From Aplysia californica (Eukaryota > Mollusca > Gastropoda > Aplysiida > Aplysiidae), in assembly GCF_000002075.1 (NCBI RefSeq), contig NW_004797725.1:525147-565345 (forward strand): 40,199 bases of DNA, written 5' to 3'. Every line of letters begins with the position of its first letter. Positions within the stretch are counted from its first letter, which is position 1. A program made the translations under genes and the position numbers. Below the pieces are notes generated by a model, which worked only from the letters and a program-made list of their open reading frames with translations, was not told where the DNA came from and made no database searches. Below, in pieces: positions 10,796 through 23,900 of this stretch.

Positions 10796-11143
10796 AGAGC
10801 CTATCTCTCAAAAATACTGCATGCCATTATGTCATGTGTGGTAGTGATACGAACGGAGATGGGGGTCGCAGGGTTTCAGAGGTAAAATTAGCGAGAATAT
10901 GGCCACCAAAGTTGGTTATATCTTTAGCTTGAGAGTCCAAGGAAACTGAAAATGTACATCTTTTACGCCTTTAATCAACGTTTTTCAGTAATAACCACAC
11001 AGAAATGTTCTTTACTGGTCATGAAAGGTGTCGAGCTAAAAAAAAAAAATTGGATAAAAATTCCCAAACCTACCTGAAAATGCCAATTTCTTCACTTTCA
11101 TTATTTTGACGAATGCCTGATTTCACCTAGCTGCCTCACATAT
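10796..11143 (+). mobile_element. R1 inverted-repeat element, copy B (left part in gap)
   Basis: Aligns by eye to copy A from about 10850. It shares TTTAATCAACGTTTTTCAG, CATGAAAGGTGT and the right end GACGAATGCCTGATTTCACC with CTGCCTCACATAT. The left end is within or next to the assembly gap. It is diverged from copy A by many substitutions. Confidence 0.75.
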
Positions 11144-11360
11144 GAATTGGGCCTTCAGGGTTGATTTGACATCATCTGTCCATGCAAACTGTTGACTCTT
11201 ATTTGTTGACAGCAGGTGATTTAACAGTTCTCTAAAGCCGTCGTCATGTTAGAAAACCAACAATGAAAACTTAGATTACAGTACTTCTGGTATGGGACAT
11301 TTAATTGAATGAAGTATTTGCAATGGCATGGTATCATTTGTAAAATTTTTATATTTACAG

Positions 11361-11408
11361 GAATTGAAGCAAATGATCTTGCCAGTCTTCTGCATAGATT
11401 TGAAGAAG
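11361..11408 (+). CDS. PPARGC1: PGC-1 exon with LXXLL nuclear-receptor box
   Basis: The acceptor is ATATTTACAG and the donor GAAG|GTAGGT. After two bases of a split codon it reads IEANDLASLLHRFEE, then one base. EANDLASLL matches the EANLLAVL segment of vertebrate PGC-1alpha, and LASLL (11378-11392) is a perfect LXXLL box, the helix that binds nuclear-receptor ligand domains. It corresponds to the start of vertebrate exon 3, so counterparts of vertebrate exons 1 and 2 (acidic activation domain) should lie upstream and were not found. Confidence 0.85.
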
Positions 11409-14400
11409 GTAGGTCTATATATTTTATTAGGTGTGCCCTCACTCAGATTCAGTAAGACACATGGCTCAGATTGTTTGTATGATTTTTACTGTTGAGTCGA
11501 ATGAAAAATTGTAGCGGTGATCATAAACTGGTGAAGATTGCATATCATGGCGCAATTCTACTGCGGAATACAGTGGAACTTGGATTCAAAGAAAGGAGAT
11601 GGATTCCCCCCCTTTTGTTTTCTTTAAAATCAATTAAAAAAACACCAGGATTCTACGAACACTTAAATTGGCATGCTCGGATTCATCGAGGTCGATTCCA
11701 GGGTGAACAGCCCCCGCAGATGTGGCTTCACTAATTTTTCTCCCACAACGAACTTGATCTATTCCCCGCAACCATCCATTGCACATGCCTTGTGAACCAT
11801 TATAATTTAGCCGATTCCAAGCGACCAGTCATTGGCCTTCTTTCATACCAATACATGCGTTGTTTGCATGTACACGTGTCTACTCTAGGCCTTGCCTGTG
11901 TCGTGATTGGATGGGGGGGCCTGCACACATGTGACTGGGCGGGGGGGGACACCATTGGTCCGGACATGGAACGTCACAGATACAAACACGTCAGTCTTTT
12001 TTTTCCCTCGGCAACTGATCATTATTACAATGATAAGCTAGATGTCTACGTAACAAATTGTGTGCTGGTCTATGGAATCAAAGGTGGCCGTATGCTAGGC
12101 TCTACACAGCAACACAACTTTTTGGCAAACAGTCGGGATGACACAGGCGTGCATTTGAACGAATCGATCTTTTTTTTTGCACATCTCTTAAAATGCAGGC
12201 ATTTCAGGCAACACTTACTACTTCACTTTATACATTACTGCTCAGCGCCTGTGACTTTCTACACAAAACCTCATGTTTGCTGTAACGAACACTCAGATTC
12301 AGCGAGATTTTTTGTCCGGCACGGCGACCTAGTTGAATCCGATTTCCACTGTAGTGACATCAGATGCTATTAAAATTTATTTTAAAAAATCGTTTTTAAA
12401 AGAAAGCTTAAAGAAGTGTATCAATTCTCAAGATATTCATCCAGTACCCAAAAATATATAAAGTTGAAAATTGATATTCTTGCCCTAACATTGTCTTGAG
12501 GACCTGTGCCACCCCTTGTAGAGAATATGTTATTGTAATGAACCTGATAGCATTTATTATTTCTTTTCAGCCACAAGTTCATCAGATGATTTGAGTGTGC
12601 CCACAAGAGTTGCAAAAAATCGAAAGTATGTATAACAATTTTTTCCCCCCCCCGTTTGAATTGATATGTAGTGCTGCTTTTGGGGGAGAGTTAATTGAAT
12701 TTTGTTCTGTCAGTGAAAACAATTTTCTGGACTTCAAAGTATCCTACCTCTTAGAAAATCGATTTGACTCTGCTCAGTAATGATGGTTTAAGAATGGTCC
12801 TGATAAAGTTTGAGAACCGTTACTTTTGGATCCACTTACTAAGAAAATGTACCTCTGTAAACTGAAGTTGCACTTACTTGCTGGTGAGTTCACACAGTAA
12901 GGTTGAAGAAAGATAACCATTTTTTTTGTCCCTGGGGATATTGATTGCTTTATATGGATGGCCACTATATTGAAATATTGACGAGTATAGTTACTTGTAC
13001 TTTGCGTCTATGAAAGAGGTTGCCCCCGAATAATTGATACCGTGTTCAGTTCTTGCTCATTTGATTGCAGGTTTGAGGGTGTTTCATTGGTCTAAAACAA
13101 AGACTTTTATTTGTGTACTGTGTTGTATGACTTCTTTCTTAGCCCTTTTCCTTTTGGTTTAAGCAAGCTTAAGTGTTTTATACAAGGAGACTATCCCTTT
13201 TTTGTTATTAATCTGATGTTCATCACCTTGTTACTGGTGAGCAAACTCTGTAAACAAAATTTTTTTAAAAACAGATTAGAAAGATGAAGATAAAACGGAT
13301 TGAGTATACGTGTCTTGTTCTGACAGTTGTGCACATCTGTGCTGAAATTCATTTGGTTGGTGAATAGTTTTATTATGATATTCAGATATGTAGGAAAATA
13401 AAGTTTTATTTCCCTATGATGATCTCCATGATAGTGATTGTTGTAGCTACTTCTCTCATCCTGCTCTTGGCTTCTTTTCCTTTGCGATTTGCCTTCAAAT
13501 TTCCTCAGTCCATGAATTATGGCTATGTTAATTGGCCTGTGACACATGTGTCATAATTTTTAATCCCCTTTGTCATTTGTACTGTTGAAAGTCCCTTGTT
13601 CACCTCAGCTGTTCTTTCTTGGCCCCCTGCCATAACTATTTTAATTTTCACAGTGGATGCTATTAATGGGTTGCTTTGGTGTCTTTCAATAACAGCTGGA
13701 GGACATTCTTGAATGATTTATTTCTACTCTTTTAACGTTCACTTCAGGTGACTATTTCAGATGTAGAAGGCAGTATTGTAGCTCCTTCTTATTTCTCACC
13801 TTCTTTTGCTTCACAGGGAGATACTTTTGAGGGCTAAGAGTGCTGGTAGCAGTCCAGGTTTGTACAATGTGCTGCTTTCATATAAATTGTTTAAAAAAAT
13901 GTATCTTCATGTTTTTTGCCTTTGTCTTACTCTTCATCACATGGTTGTTGAGTTGTGTTGGAGTTTACATGTGTATGGTTGGCGCGTGCTCTGGTGTGGT
14001 ATGCTCCATCTTTCCTACCAAACATCCACTGTCCTTTACCTTTCCTCCTTTTTTTGTGTTTGTTACTCCCTTGTAACACCATTAATCCTCTGCACTTATA
14101 ATACAAGTGACCTAATTGTGTTGCAAGTGTTGTAAAACTCCAACCTTACTAAAACGAAAAAGAACCGTGTTTGGCTAAGAATAAGAAGTAGAACCAGCAG
14201 ACTACACCACTGACCTACTTGTTATTGTTGTTGAAAATATTCAGTAAATCAAATGCAAAGAAAAGAAACCTCTGTATATGCTCCGTTGATGTTTCATGAC
14301 TACTCCTCAACTCAAACAAGGTTTTACCAAAACAAAATACCCTCAGTAGGAACTGTATTATTAGTGGAAAATTTGTTTTTTGAACTCTATGTCCTTCCTT

Positions 14401-17400
14401 ACATTTTGTTATTGTGACAGTGATCTTCCTTTATTTTTTAAATAATTTTAGGTATTTTAAGAATATTCTAAATGTGTTACATACCCCCATGTATCAATGA
14501 TTTTTTTATGAGCTGGTGGACTGGTTTGACCTTGCTTGTCTGGGCCAACCAGGTCAAGTCACGGGCAATATTGCATACAGACGTAAGTCATTTTTGGCGG
14601 CCTTTGAGATATGTCTGTATGCAATACTGCCCGCGAAGTGGGATACATCTCAGCAGACTCGATAAAATCTTCCCCACTCTGGAGTAGAGCTCACATTTTC
14701 TGTATGTGCAATGACAACAGGCATAAGTGTTTCACCACATTTACTGCATGTAAGTTGGAGAATGAAGACTTTTTTTTATTGGTAAGGGGATAATAAGTGT
14801 TAGTCCTTTTGTTTGTTTGTGTTCGTTTTGGTACTTACAGTCACACATATAAAAGTAATGTTTTCTGATTCTTGCAGCTGCCACTCCACCAGCTACTCCT
14901 CCTCCATATGGAAGGATCTCAGTTTCCAAGGGCCCGGGGGTGTCGCCTCAACAGCCTGTGCTTTTGCAAGGGGGTATCAAGGCTCACCCGATTCAACTAA
15001 AGTTTTTGTTGCCTCCAAATGCGTCTACTACACAGAGTGCTTCCTCATCTACAAAGAATGAATCCAGAATTTCTGCACTACCTGTGCAGATTCTGCCAGC
15101 ATCGAGTTCCAGTACATTGCTGAATCAGACCAGTCTTCTCACTCGTTCAGCCATACCACATACTTCTGCGATTCGACACCCTATCTCTGGCAGCGTCAGG
15201 CTGAGTGTTGTCACAGCTCCCCAGCTTGCTAAAGGTAAAACATCAGTTTTGCCTGGAACTATCAGAGCCCCAGTGAACATTCAAGCATCAGCGCCAAGAG
15301 TTGTTGTACCTAAAAACTCTCATTCAATCTTCATCCAGAGGCCTTCTGCTCCGGATGTTCGTATTTCTTCCCATGGTGTTTTGTCTTCATCCAGCACAGC
15401 TCAAGTCAAAACCCCTACCATTGTTGGTTTAAGAAACGGACCTACTGCAACCGCTGATACCAGAAAACAAAAGCTTACTGCGATTGTCCCTGCTCCCCCT
15501 CACTGTGTTATTTCACAGATATCTGGCTCAGCTCCTTTACAAGCAAAGCCAGCTTCTGTCTCAACATCAGGAAGTTTGCTAACTACTACTTCTACTTCTT
15601 CGGCGACTACATCTGCCAATGTTAGCCTTCTGCAGTCAATGCTGGAATCACAGACACCAATGAATTCTCAAATTACTTCTACACAGCTCAGTGAAAGGCT
15701 GGCCTCACAAACTGGGAAAGTGTCTGCAGACGGGGTAAAATTAAAAGGTTTAAACAAGTCCTCAGTAAAATCAGAAGTTGAACCGTCAGTGCCTGCCATT
15801 ACGATAAAAGCTGAGCAGCTCAGCTCTGCACAGTCCCAAAAGCAAGGTGTCAGCAGTGCTTCAAATTCTCAGGATCATGATTACTGCTTTTTGAAAATGT
15901 CAACGAAAGATATTGTGCAGCAAACAGCCCGTAACATTAAAGGTGATAGTGCTATCAGTGATGTGAAATCAGAATCTATGGAAGTTGTGAGCTCAAGTGA
16001 TTTGAATACGGCAGCAATAGAAGATATGGAAGAAGAAAAAGATGAAGTCCCCATTGAGAGCACCACGCCTCAAATTCCTCTCTCCTCTGAGAAAGTGAAT
16101 GAGTTTGTTTTTGAAGAAGGTGAATTTCTCATTGATGAACATGGCAATGATGCCATTCCTTCTGAGGACTGGATTGTTCCTGAACATCAGGGGTCTCAGG
16201 GAGAATGGAATTCAGCAAGAGTTGTTTCATTTGGTGGTGATGATGAGTCAAATAGCAGGCGGAGGTCTCGAAGGTATCGCAGAAGGGCAGAGTTTAGTAC
16301 AAGTCCTGTCCGTGAGGATACTGGTAATTTCTTTGATAAGATTCCTTCATACTACACTGCTCTTTCTATACCCACCAAGCCAACGAAGACAACTGTGTTT
16401 GCCAGTGCAACGCGTGCTATTGGCACTACCGATCATTTGGATTTTGTTGATACCAGTGAACAAGTGGATGATGGGCATTATGACAAAGTACCTGCCCACC
16501 GACGCCTTTTTACTAATACAATCAAGGAAGTGGAAATACAACCTGAGGTGTCAGATTCAAATGTTATGTCTGAGGATGAAGAACCTTCGAGGTCATCTCA
16601 ATCTCGCAGGTCCTCATCTCGTACTCGCCGGTCTTTATCTCGTTCTCGTAGGTCCTCGTCAAGACATTCCCACCAGTCAAACTCCTCACATCGAGCAAGG
16701 CGTTCAAGCTCTAGGCACTCAGCCGGCCACCATCCCAGGCACTCGCGCTCCAGGTCCCCCGCCTTGTCTGCCTCGGGGAGCAGGGACCGGCAGTCTCGCT
16801 CTACCTCCCGGCGGACACGCACCATGTCCAGAGGATCTGGACGCTCATCCTCCAGTTGCTCGACCTGCTCCTCTCGGTCGTACTGCTCTACATGTTCGGG
16901 TTCCTCCTCGTCTCGGTCACGGTCGAGGTCAGGAAGTGGTGAGAGGTTCAGTCGCAGTGGTTCCAGTGATTCCGCTTCTTCGAGGTCAAGGTATGGACAT
17001 CAGAACTTGGTGGTTGTCTTGTTTTTACTTGAAAAATTTTTTAGGTTTCCTTCCTTGTGGCAGAGTGAACAGTTACTGTGTGTTGCATGAATGAGTAAAA
17101 TGAATAGTGTTGAGGGGGTTCACTGGGTTTGGGGAAAAAAACAAAAACCCCTTTGATATGAGATACTCGCCTAATGATAAATCATAATAATAATATATAT
17201 TTATGAATGTTGTGTAGACTTTTTAGTTGGCTGTCTCAGACTCTTTAAGAGTTTCAGATGAGTTGGAAGTCCATATATGAAGATCTTATATATACATGTA
17301 TACTCGTAAATAGTGGAATCTGCTGAAACTAAAAATGGTTAAAGCTGAAGGCAATGGTAATCGAAAAGAAAATAGAATCCCTGATTTTTTTTCTTGTCTT

Positions 17401-20400
17401 TGTGAGGAAATTGTCGATTTGCTGAGAAGCTCCTATTACTAAACAACAAAAGTGGGTTATGTCGTCTAAATGTTCACGAGCAACCCTCAAGATAGGCAGA
17501 TCATTTAATCTTACACGCTTAAAAATAACGAATCAGAGGAGGGAGACATGAGAATGTCTATACTATATATATATATGTGTGTGTGTGTTGATTGTGGGCT
17601 ATGGGGAGACATCGCCAGTGTACCGTTTGCCCATGTAAACATCTATCACTCACATCAATAGGCCTACTCAGCGTGTTTACTGATGCAATTACTGTCTCTT
17701 CAAATCTAGTTCACATACACATGAGCATGTGATGGCATGTAATGTTTCATGACATCACTGGCATGGGGCCTTCTCCCTTCTCTCTGCCTTGCTCGACACA
17801 TAGAACAGTACAGTCGCAGCTGATAGATAATAGTATGGTGTCTGTAGTACAGTACAGTATGCTGATCTATTCTTTTGTCTGTTCTGTGTGACTGTTTGGC
17901 AGAGTAAGCAAGGTGCGTGGTTGGCGAGTGCTCTGGTGTGATTTGCTCCTTCTTTCCTATCAAACACTGTGTTCATTGTTGCCTCAGAACTATTTTGTAC
18001 AAAGTGCCTCTCAACTTATATACACTTTGGACAAAACTGAGGCGATGATCTGTCGTCCTTAATCTCCCCTCCTTCTTTTTTGCTAGCTACACTCTTGTAT
18101 CACCTCTAGTCTTCGGCACATATATGACTTTATGGTGTTGCAAATGACAAATAAAACGAATGAACAGGCTGACAATGTTGAGGAGAAAGCACAATCATCC
18201 TACAGCTCAAGTTACAGTTGCTGAAAGAGGTCAATGACAAAAAAAAAACTTTCAAAAAGTGAAAATTGCCACAATGGCATTCCCAACTTTATACTCTTGA
18301 CAGTCATGACAAGAAACGAAAAAAATTCAACGACAAAAAAAGTAAAGTAGTGACTCTATTTGAGCAATTGCTCCAAATTTTAAAACATGGCTAAACTGAA
18401 GAAAATCTGGCGGTCCTAAAGATTTCAATTTACGTGGATTCCACTGTATATTACAATATATACTAGGGGCATTTAATACATTTTTACACTGACTATGAAA
18501 GAAATGAACTAGAAAGTTGAAATTTGACACTCACAATGTTTTTTCTCTTCATAGTCTATTAACAAATGTGATGCATCGTGGTGAAATCAGGCGCTCGTCA
18601 AAATAACGAAATCCGAGAAATCAGCATTTTTTGGCCAGTTTGGGAATTTTATTTGAAATTTTGTTTTTTGGCTCAACACCTTGTATGTCAATTCAAAAAC
18701 ACTTATGTGTAGATTTGATGGAAAAGCGTTGATTAAAGGCACAACTAATTTAAATTTGCAGTTTCCAAGGATTCTTAAGCTATGGAAATCACATAACTTT
18801 GGCGGCCATTTACTCACTGATTTTACTTCTGAAATCAGGCGACCCCAACCTCCTTCAATCTCTAATATTTCGACTTCTAATCTATTCAAGATAGATGGAT
18901 ATTTTTTCACCAGATGCAAGGCAAATGAACAGGCTTTAAGATGATACCAATAACTCCATATGATATGCCCAAAAATTGATGAGCGCCTTATTGCACCGCG
19001 TCGTAGCACAAATTGTCACAGTTTTGCTATTTGTATTTGACTTTCAAGTCCTGGAGCATAAATGTGACCTTGGATGGGATTCTTAACCATTCCTCCACTG
19101 CAGATATATATAGCATCTGCATCACTATGGAAAAGATGTTCTTTGAGAAGTTTTTTTCAGTTATGGGGAATAGAACAAGTCAAAGTCGAAGGGTGGGGGA
19201 GAACTTCGTCGCCATACTGCCTTGCTGTCAGAGTTGCTGTCTCTGTTCTATGCACTGAAGCATTTTCATGCTGCAGGAATATTTTTTTTTTACATCTTCC
19301 TTTGTTTTCAAGAACTTCCCTTTTACTTCTTTAAAAGTGCTCTTAAGTCTAAACTACTGGTTGGATTTTTTCAAAACTCCACATGCTGTGTACCAGAAAG
19401 ATAGAACTCACATTCCGCAAATTTAGTTGTTTTATGACAATTCTTTCATTGTCAGGGTAAAGACTTACCGAACCCCCCTTGTACATTATAGTTTTTGTGT
19501 GCAATAATTTCGGGATGTCAGTCCTAGATACTCTAGTAAGAAACTACTTCGTGCTAAGTGGACCATAAAATCATTGTGAAAATTATCTTGGTCTAACAAG
19601 AGTACGGAAAATAAATGTTCTTTATAATTATGCCTTATGAAAATCTATCAGATGCACATCAGCAATTATTGTCATAAGATATAATATAGTTAGTTAAATG
19701 TCCTCTTTTCAGGGTCTAATCCTAATGTTCATTCATAGGTCTCGTTCACCTGGTAGACAGAGAGATTTAGACATGCGCAAGAAGAGGTCACGGGCACATT
19801 TTATGCCAGATCGTCATGGTCGACGTAGTTGCTCTCGATCAGATCGACGGAGCCGCTCTAGATCAAGGTCAAACAGTTCCTCACGAGGGCAGAGATGGAG
19901 GTATGTAGTCAGGAAGAAAAGGACGTGTCTGTGATAGTAGTGTCATGGACATGTTATTCTGTTGTTGGGACATTTTCTTTTCTTATCAGCTGTCATTTTA
20001 CTTATTTCAAGACACAACTTCTTATATATGCACTCATACCCAAATGAATCTGCGTGTTAGCTCATAATCCTGTAAACAGTGAAAATATAAAAGAATTAGG
20101 CCATTGTCTCCACTTGCGCTCAAACCTTTCTGAAAATAGAAAATTTTCATGTATTCTCACATTTGTTTACTAGGAAGTGGAGTTGCGTATTGGTCATTAA
20201 TTAATTTTTTTTTCGGTGGTGGTTAGTTTTTTCCATCTTTTATTATCTGAATTAAAAGCATGAAGTTAAAAAGAGAAAGTTTTTGAAAATGAGCTGACAC
20301 TGTTCAAATGGCTATTTTGCTTCTTTCCCCTTTATACAAGAATCTGGGATATAGATATAAGTGAATCAGGAACCAATGTTGGTATTGAAAGGGACGCACT

Positions 20401-20907
20401 TAAATGCTTATGTTACAAGGTCAGAGAAATGTATTTACTGCTATGTGTCCTTACAGCATAACTTGATTTATAGGAATTGAATATTCAGTCATATTGAGTT
20501 GTTGTAAGGTCTTTACAAGCATTTTTGTCCTGGGCTAGTAACAGTTTGAAAATAACTGCACCTTGTACATCATAGTTGTGGCTTTAGTGACATTGTGGAA
20601 GCTTCACAAAGTTTGCCTGTTTTCACCCAGGTCGCACCGGCACAGGACAAGGTCGCGTTCTTCAGCGGAGCGGCGTATTTCACAGAAGCGCAAAGAAAGA
20701 GAGGAAGAGAAAATCCGTGCCATGGTTAGAACTTCCCTTTTACATTCTTCTTGGTGTGATGAGTCCTTGTGTTACAATGCTGATGAATGTCTTTCTGATT
20801 CATACTGTTGATAATACATATTGTAATTATTATAAAACCAGTCGTCTTTTCTGGCTGCTGAGAGAAAAGATTTCCAATATTATTTGTTCTAACTAACATT
20901 CATTTAC

Positions 20908-20965
<58 letters not shown>

Positions 20966-23900
20966 GTTTTGATTAAAAGAGGTGTGAAGTATTTTTGAAG
21001 TATTAGAAACTTTTATACGAGACTGGCTGTGTTTTCACAATCTCTTACTTCTTCTTCTTCTCGATCGCATCATACTTGAAGTCTGGTATCTGTCATAAAT
21101 TGGGCCGTCCTGCTCAGTTCATCTGTCGGCCCGTATAGCTTCTCTTGCAGCGTCAGTGGGGTTGGCCACGTTTCCTGTCTCAGGGCCCTGTGTGTCTTGT
21201 AGTGCTGAAGGATGTGTTCAACAGTTTGGTCCGCCTCTCCATACTGGCATTTTGGTGATTGTACTAGTTTAAAACATTTGTACATATGTTGTCTCAGTCT
21301 TGTGTGTTGTGTCCTTAGTCTGAAGATAATCACTTGTTCTTGGCGGGACAGCTCATGGTAGCCCTCTGGTGTCTGAGGTGCTTTAAATAGTGTACTTATA
21401 ATAGTTTTTATTTCTATGTAGTTAACGCTGTTGTCTGGTTGCTCTTTCTGTGCTCCTAGTTTGGCTATCCTGTCTGCCTGCCTGCTCATTTCCTAAGACA
21501 CCACAGTGCGGTGGAATCCACTGCAGCATGATCCTCAGACATGGGATGTCCTCAATTTCTTTTCGTAGCCTTGGTAGTTTGCCGGAAGTGATTGCCTGCA
21601 GTATTGACATGGCATCTGTTAGGAACACTACTTGGCTTTGGGGGTCTACCACATTCTTGATGATGTTTGCTGCATGTATTAGAGCCTCCGTCTCTGCCCT
21701 GTAGTTTGTACAATGTCGCCCTGTTGGGACTGCCTCTGCTTGTCGTCGCCCATTAGGAAATTGTACGTACACTCCGGCTCCTCCTCTTTTCACAGCATCA
21801 GTGACAGATCCGTCTGTATAGATCCTTATCCATGCTTCTCGTGGGTATCTTTGTTCAAGCATGGACAGGGTGAGGGACTTCTTGCTCAGGTCGCTGTGGT
21901 CATCTTTTGTGGTGAACATAGGAATGGACGTGTGTATAATTATGTTTGTGTTTGTCTTTTCCCATGATGGTGCCTCTGGGGTGTGGTTCAGCATGTTCAC
22001 GGTGGGTGGTAGATGGTCCTGTAGGGATCTTTGGATTTTTCTGCTTTCTTTGATGAAGTTGGACCCTTTTAGTCTTGTGGTGTTTGATCTGGCTGTTCTT
22101 GTGTGCAGTATATGATCCTCCATAGCTGTGGCCTTGGTGTACTGTATGAGGGCCTTGCATTCCCATCTCCTCTTCAGGGCCACTATAGATGTTGTTTGTT
22201 CCATCTTTTCTATAGGCGTTGACCTCATTGCTCCAGTGATTATTCGGAGAGCCTGGTTTTGCACTTTTTCCAGAGTGTATTTGTTAGTCTGTGCTGCAGT
22301 CATCCATGCACTGGATCCGTACTTGAGATGGGGCCTGATTGCGCCTAGATAGACCTCTCTAAGTGTTTTCTCATTTGCTCCCCACTGAGTCCCTGCTAGT
22401 TTTCTCATGATGTTAAGTTTCTTCCTGGCTTTAGTTTCTGCATTTTGAATGTGTTGTTTCCATGTGAGACGTTTGTCAAATATTATTCCAAGATACTTCT
22501 GTTGATTCTCGAACTTTAGGGGGGTTTTGTCTAATGTGAGGTGTTTTGGCTCAGCCTGGCTGAGAGTGAAGAGTGTAGCAGAAGACTTTTCTTTGTTTAC
22601 GGTTACACACCAGGTTTTAGTCCATGTAGTGAGTTTGTCTAATGCGCTAGTTGCATGCGATATGTGGCAGTAGTGATGAATTCCGCCGAGCATCAAAGAA
22701 CCAGGTCGTCTGTATACAATGCGGCATGTATTCCTTTGGGCAGTTCTTTCATGAGGTCATTGATGAAGACGACAATCTCTTAGATTTTAGGCAAATATAA
22801 CTTTTCTTAATCCTTACTATTGTCATTTTCCTCTACTTCTTTTGTATGTTTGTTGATAGTCGAGGCAGACCTTGTGCTGTTGAAGCTAGAGAGGTGAGCA
22901 GAATAAGTCTGATTCCCTGTAAACATTTCTCTGTTGATACCCACCCCTTGGCGCTCATATGACCTTTTGCAGTTGCGAGGGCTGTAAAACCCTCTACTAT
23001 AAAAAAACCAAAACTTTTCTTTGTCTTCTATGTTTTGCTTTCTTACCTGATGAATGATTGGGCCACAGGTACGACAGGAAGGAGGATGTATGGCCACATG
23101 AATAAACCACTGGTCAAAGATCCAATCAATGAGTTGAGGAGGGGAGATCAATCCATAATCTTCCAACTTAGAACACATGTACCCCTCAACCAACATCTCA
23201 ACCGAATTGGAGTAAAGCAGTCTACTGCCTGCCCACTCTGTGACTACCCCTCAGAGACAGTGGAACATCATCTGTTCTTCTGTAGAAAACTAACTGATTT
23301 AAGGGGATGTTTTCTTCCCAAGCTACCCCACACATCTAATTGCCTCTACTCCTCAAAACAACAATTAGAACAGACATGCAGCTATTACCAAATGGCATCA
23401 TGCAGAAGAGTTAACGCTCAGATGCTACTGGATCGCTAACAACAACGACAACCTACTTTTTGTCCCCTTTTCTAATGGCCAAAAGCAAAGGCATCGACAC
23501 TTTGGAACGTGTTTTGAGAATGGATGACTTTTACATGAGATATCTGGAGATGATAGTGGTTAAAGATAAATTATATCCTAATTCATATTCACAGGAGGAG
23601 CGAAGAGTTGTCTATGTTGGTAAAATTCCTGAGGGTTTCACCAAGAGACAGTTGCATAAGAGGTTTGAAAGATTTGGTGAGATAAAGGAAGTGAAAGTCA
23701 ACTTCAGAGAACATGGGTAAGTATATTTTCTACTTTTATTGTTTTCAAATGTGTGTTCTGATAAATGTTGCAAGCTTTTAGCAGAGCCACCAAAATTATT
23801 CTCTGGGAGATGTAAAAATAAGTAACCTTATCAATATATGGCAGAGCTGCCAACCGTATGCCAAAAAAGCATAATTTTTTTTTTCGCCATTGTACACTTG

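Larger units (their letters stand above)
16991..19738 (+). other. PGC-1 intron after the large exon
   Basis: A 2.7-kb AT-rich intron containing a TA/TG microsatellite (about 17560-17590), copy B of a dispersed repeat (17919-18158) and R1 copy C (18565-19011). The acceptor TTCATTCATAG is weak; a stronger pyrimidine-AG at 19712 would lead directly to a stop in phase, so 19739 is preferred. Confidence 0.8.

Noticed and set aside
9954-10932. Long open frames spanning the N run
   Set aside because: Produced by unknown bases being read as open sequence.
11792-12373. 193-codon plus-strand open frame
   Set aside because: It lies within a TA-flanked MITE, starts at no conserved feature and has no domain.
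16598-16825. Antisense open frame rich in R, D and E opposite the RS domain
   Set aside because: A shadow of RS codons read backwards.
16099-17094. 331-codon open frame on the plus strand overlapping the large PGC-1 exon
   Set aside because: It is an alternative frame of the acidic and RS-repeat coding region. The repetitive, GC-rich RS codons remove stops in other frames, and the PGC-1 frame is fixed by splice phase and motifs.
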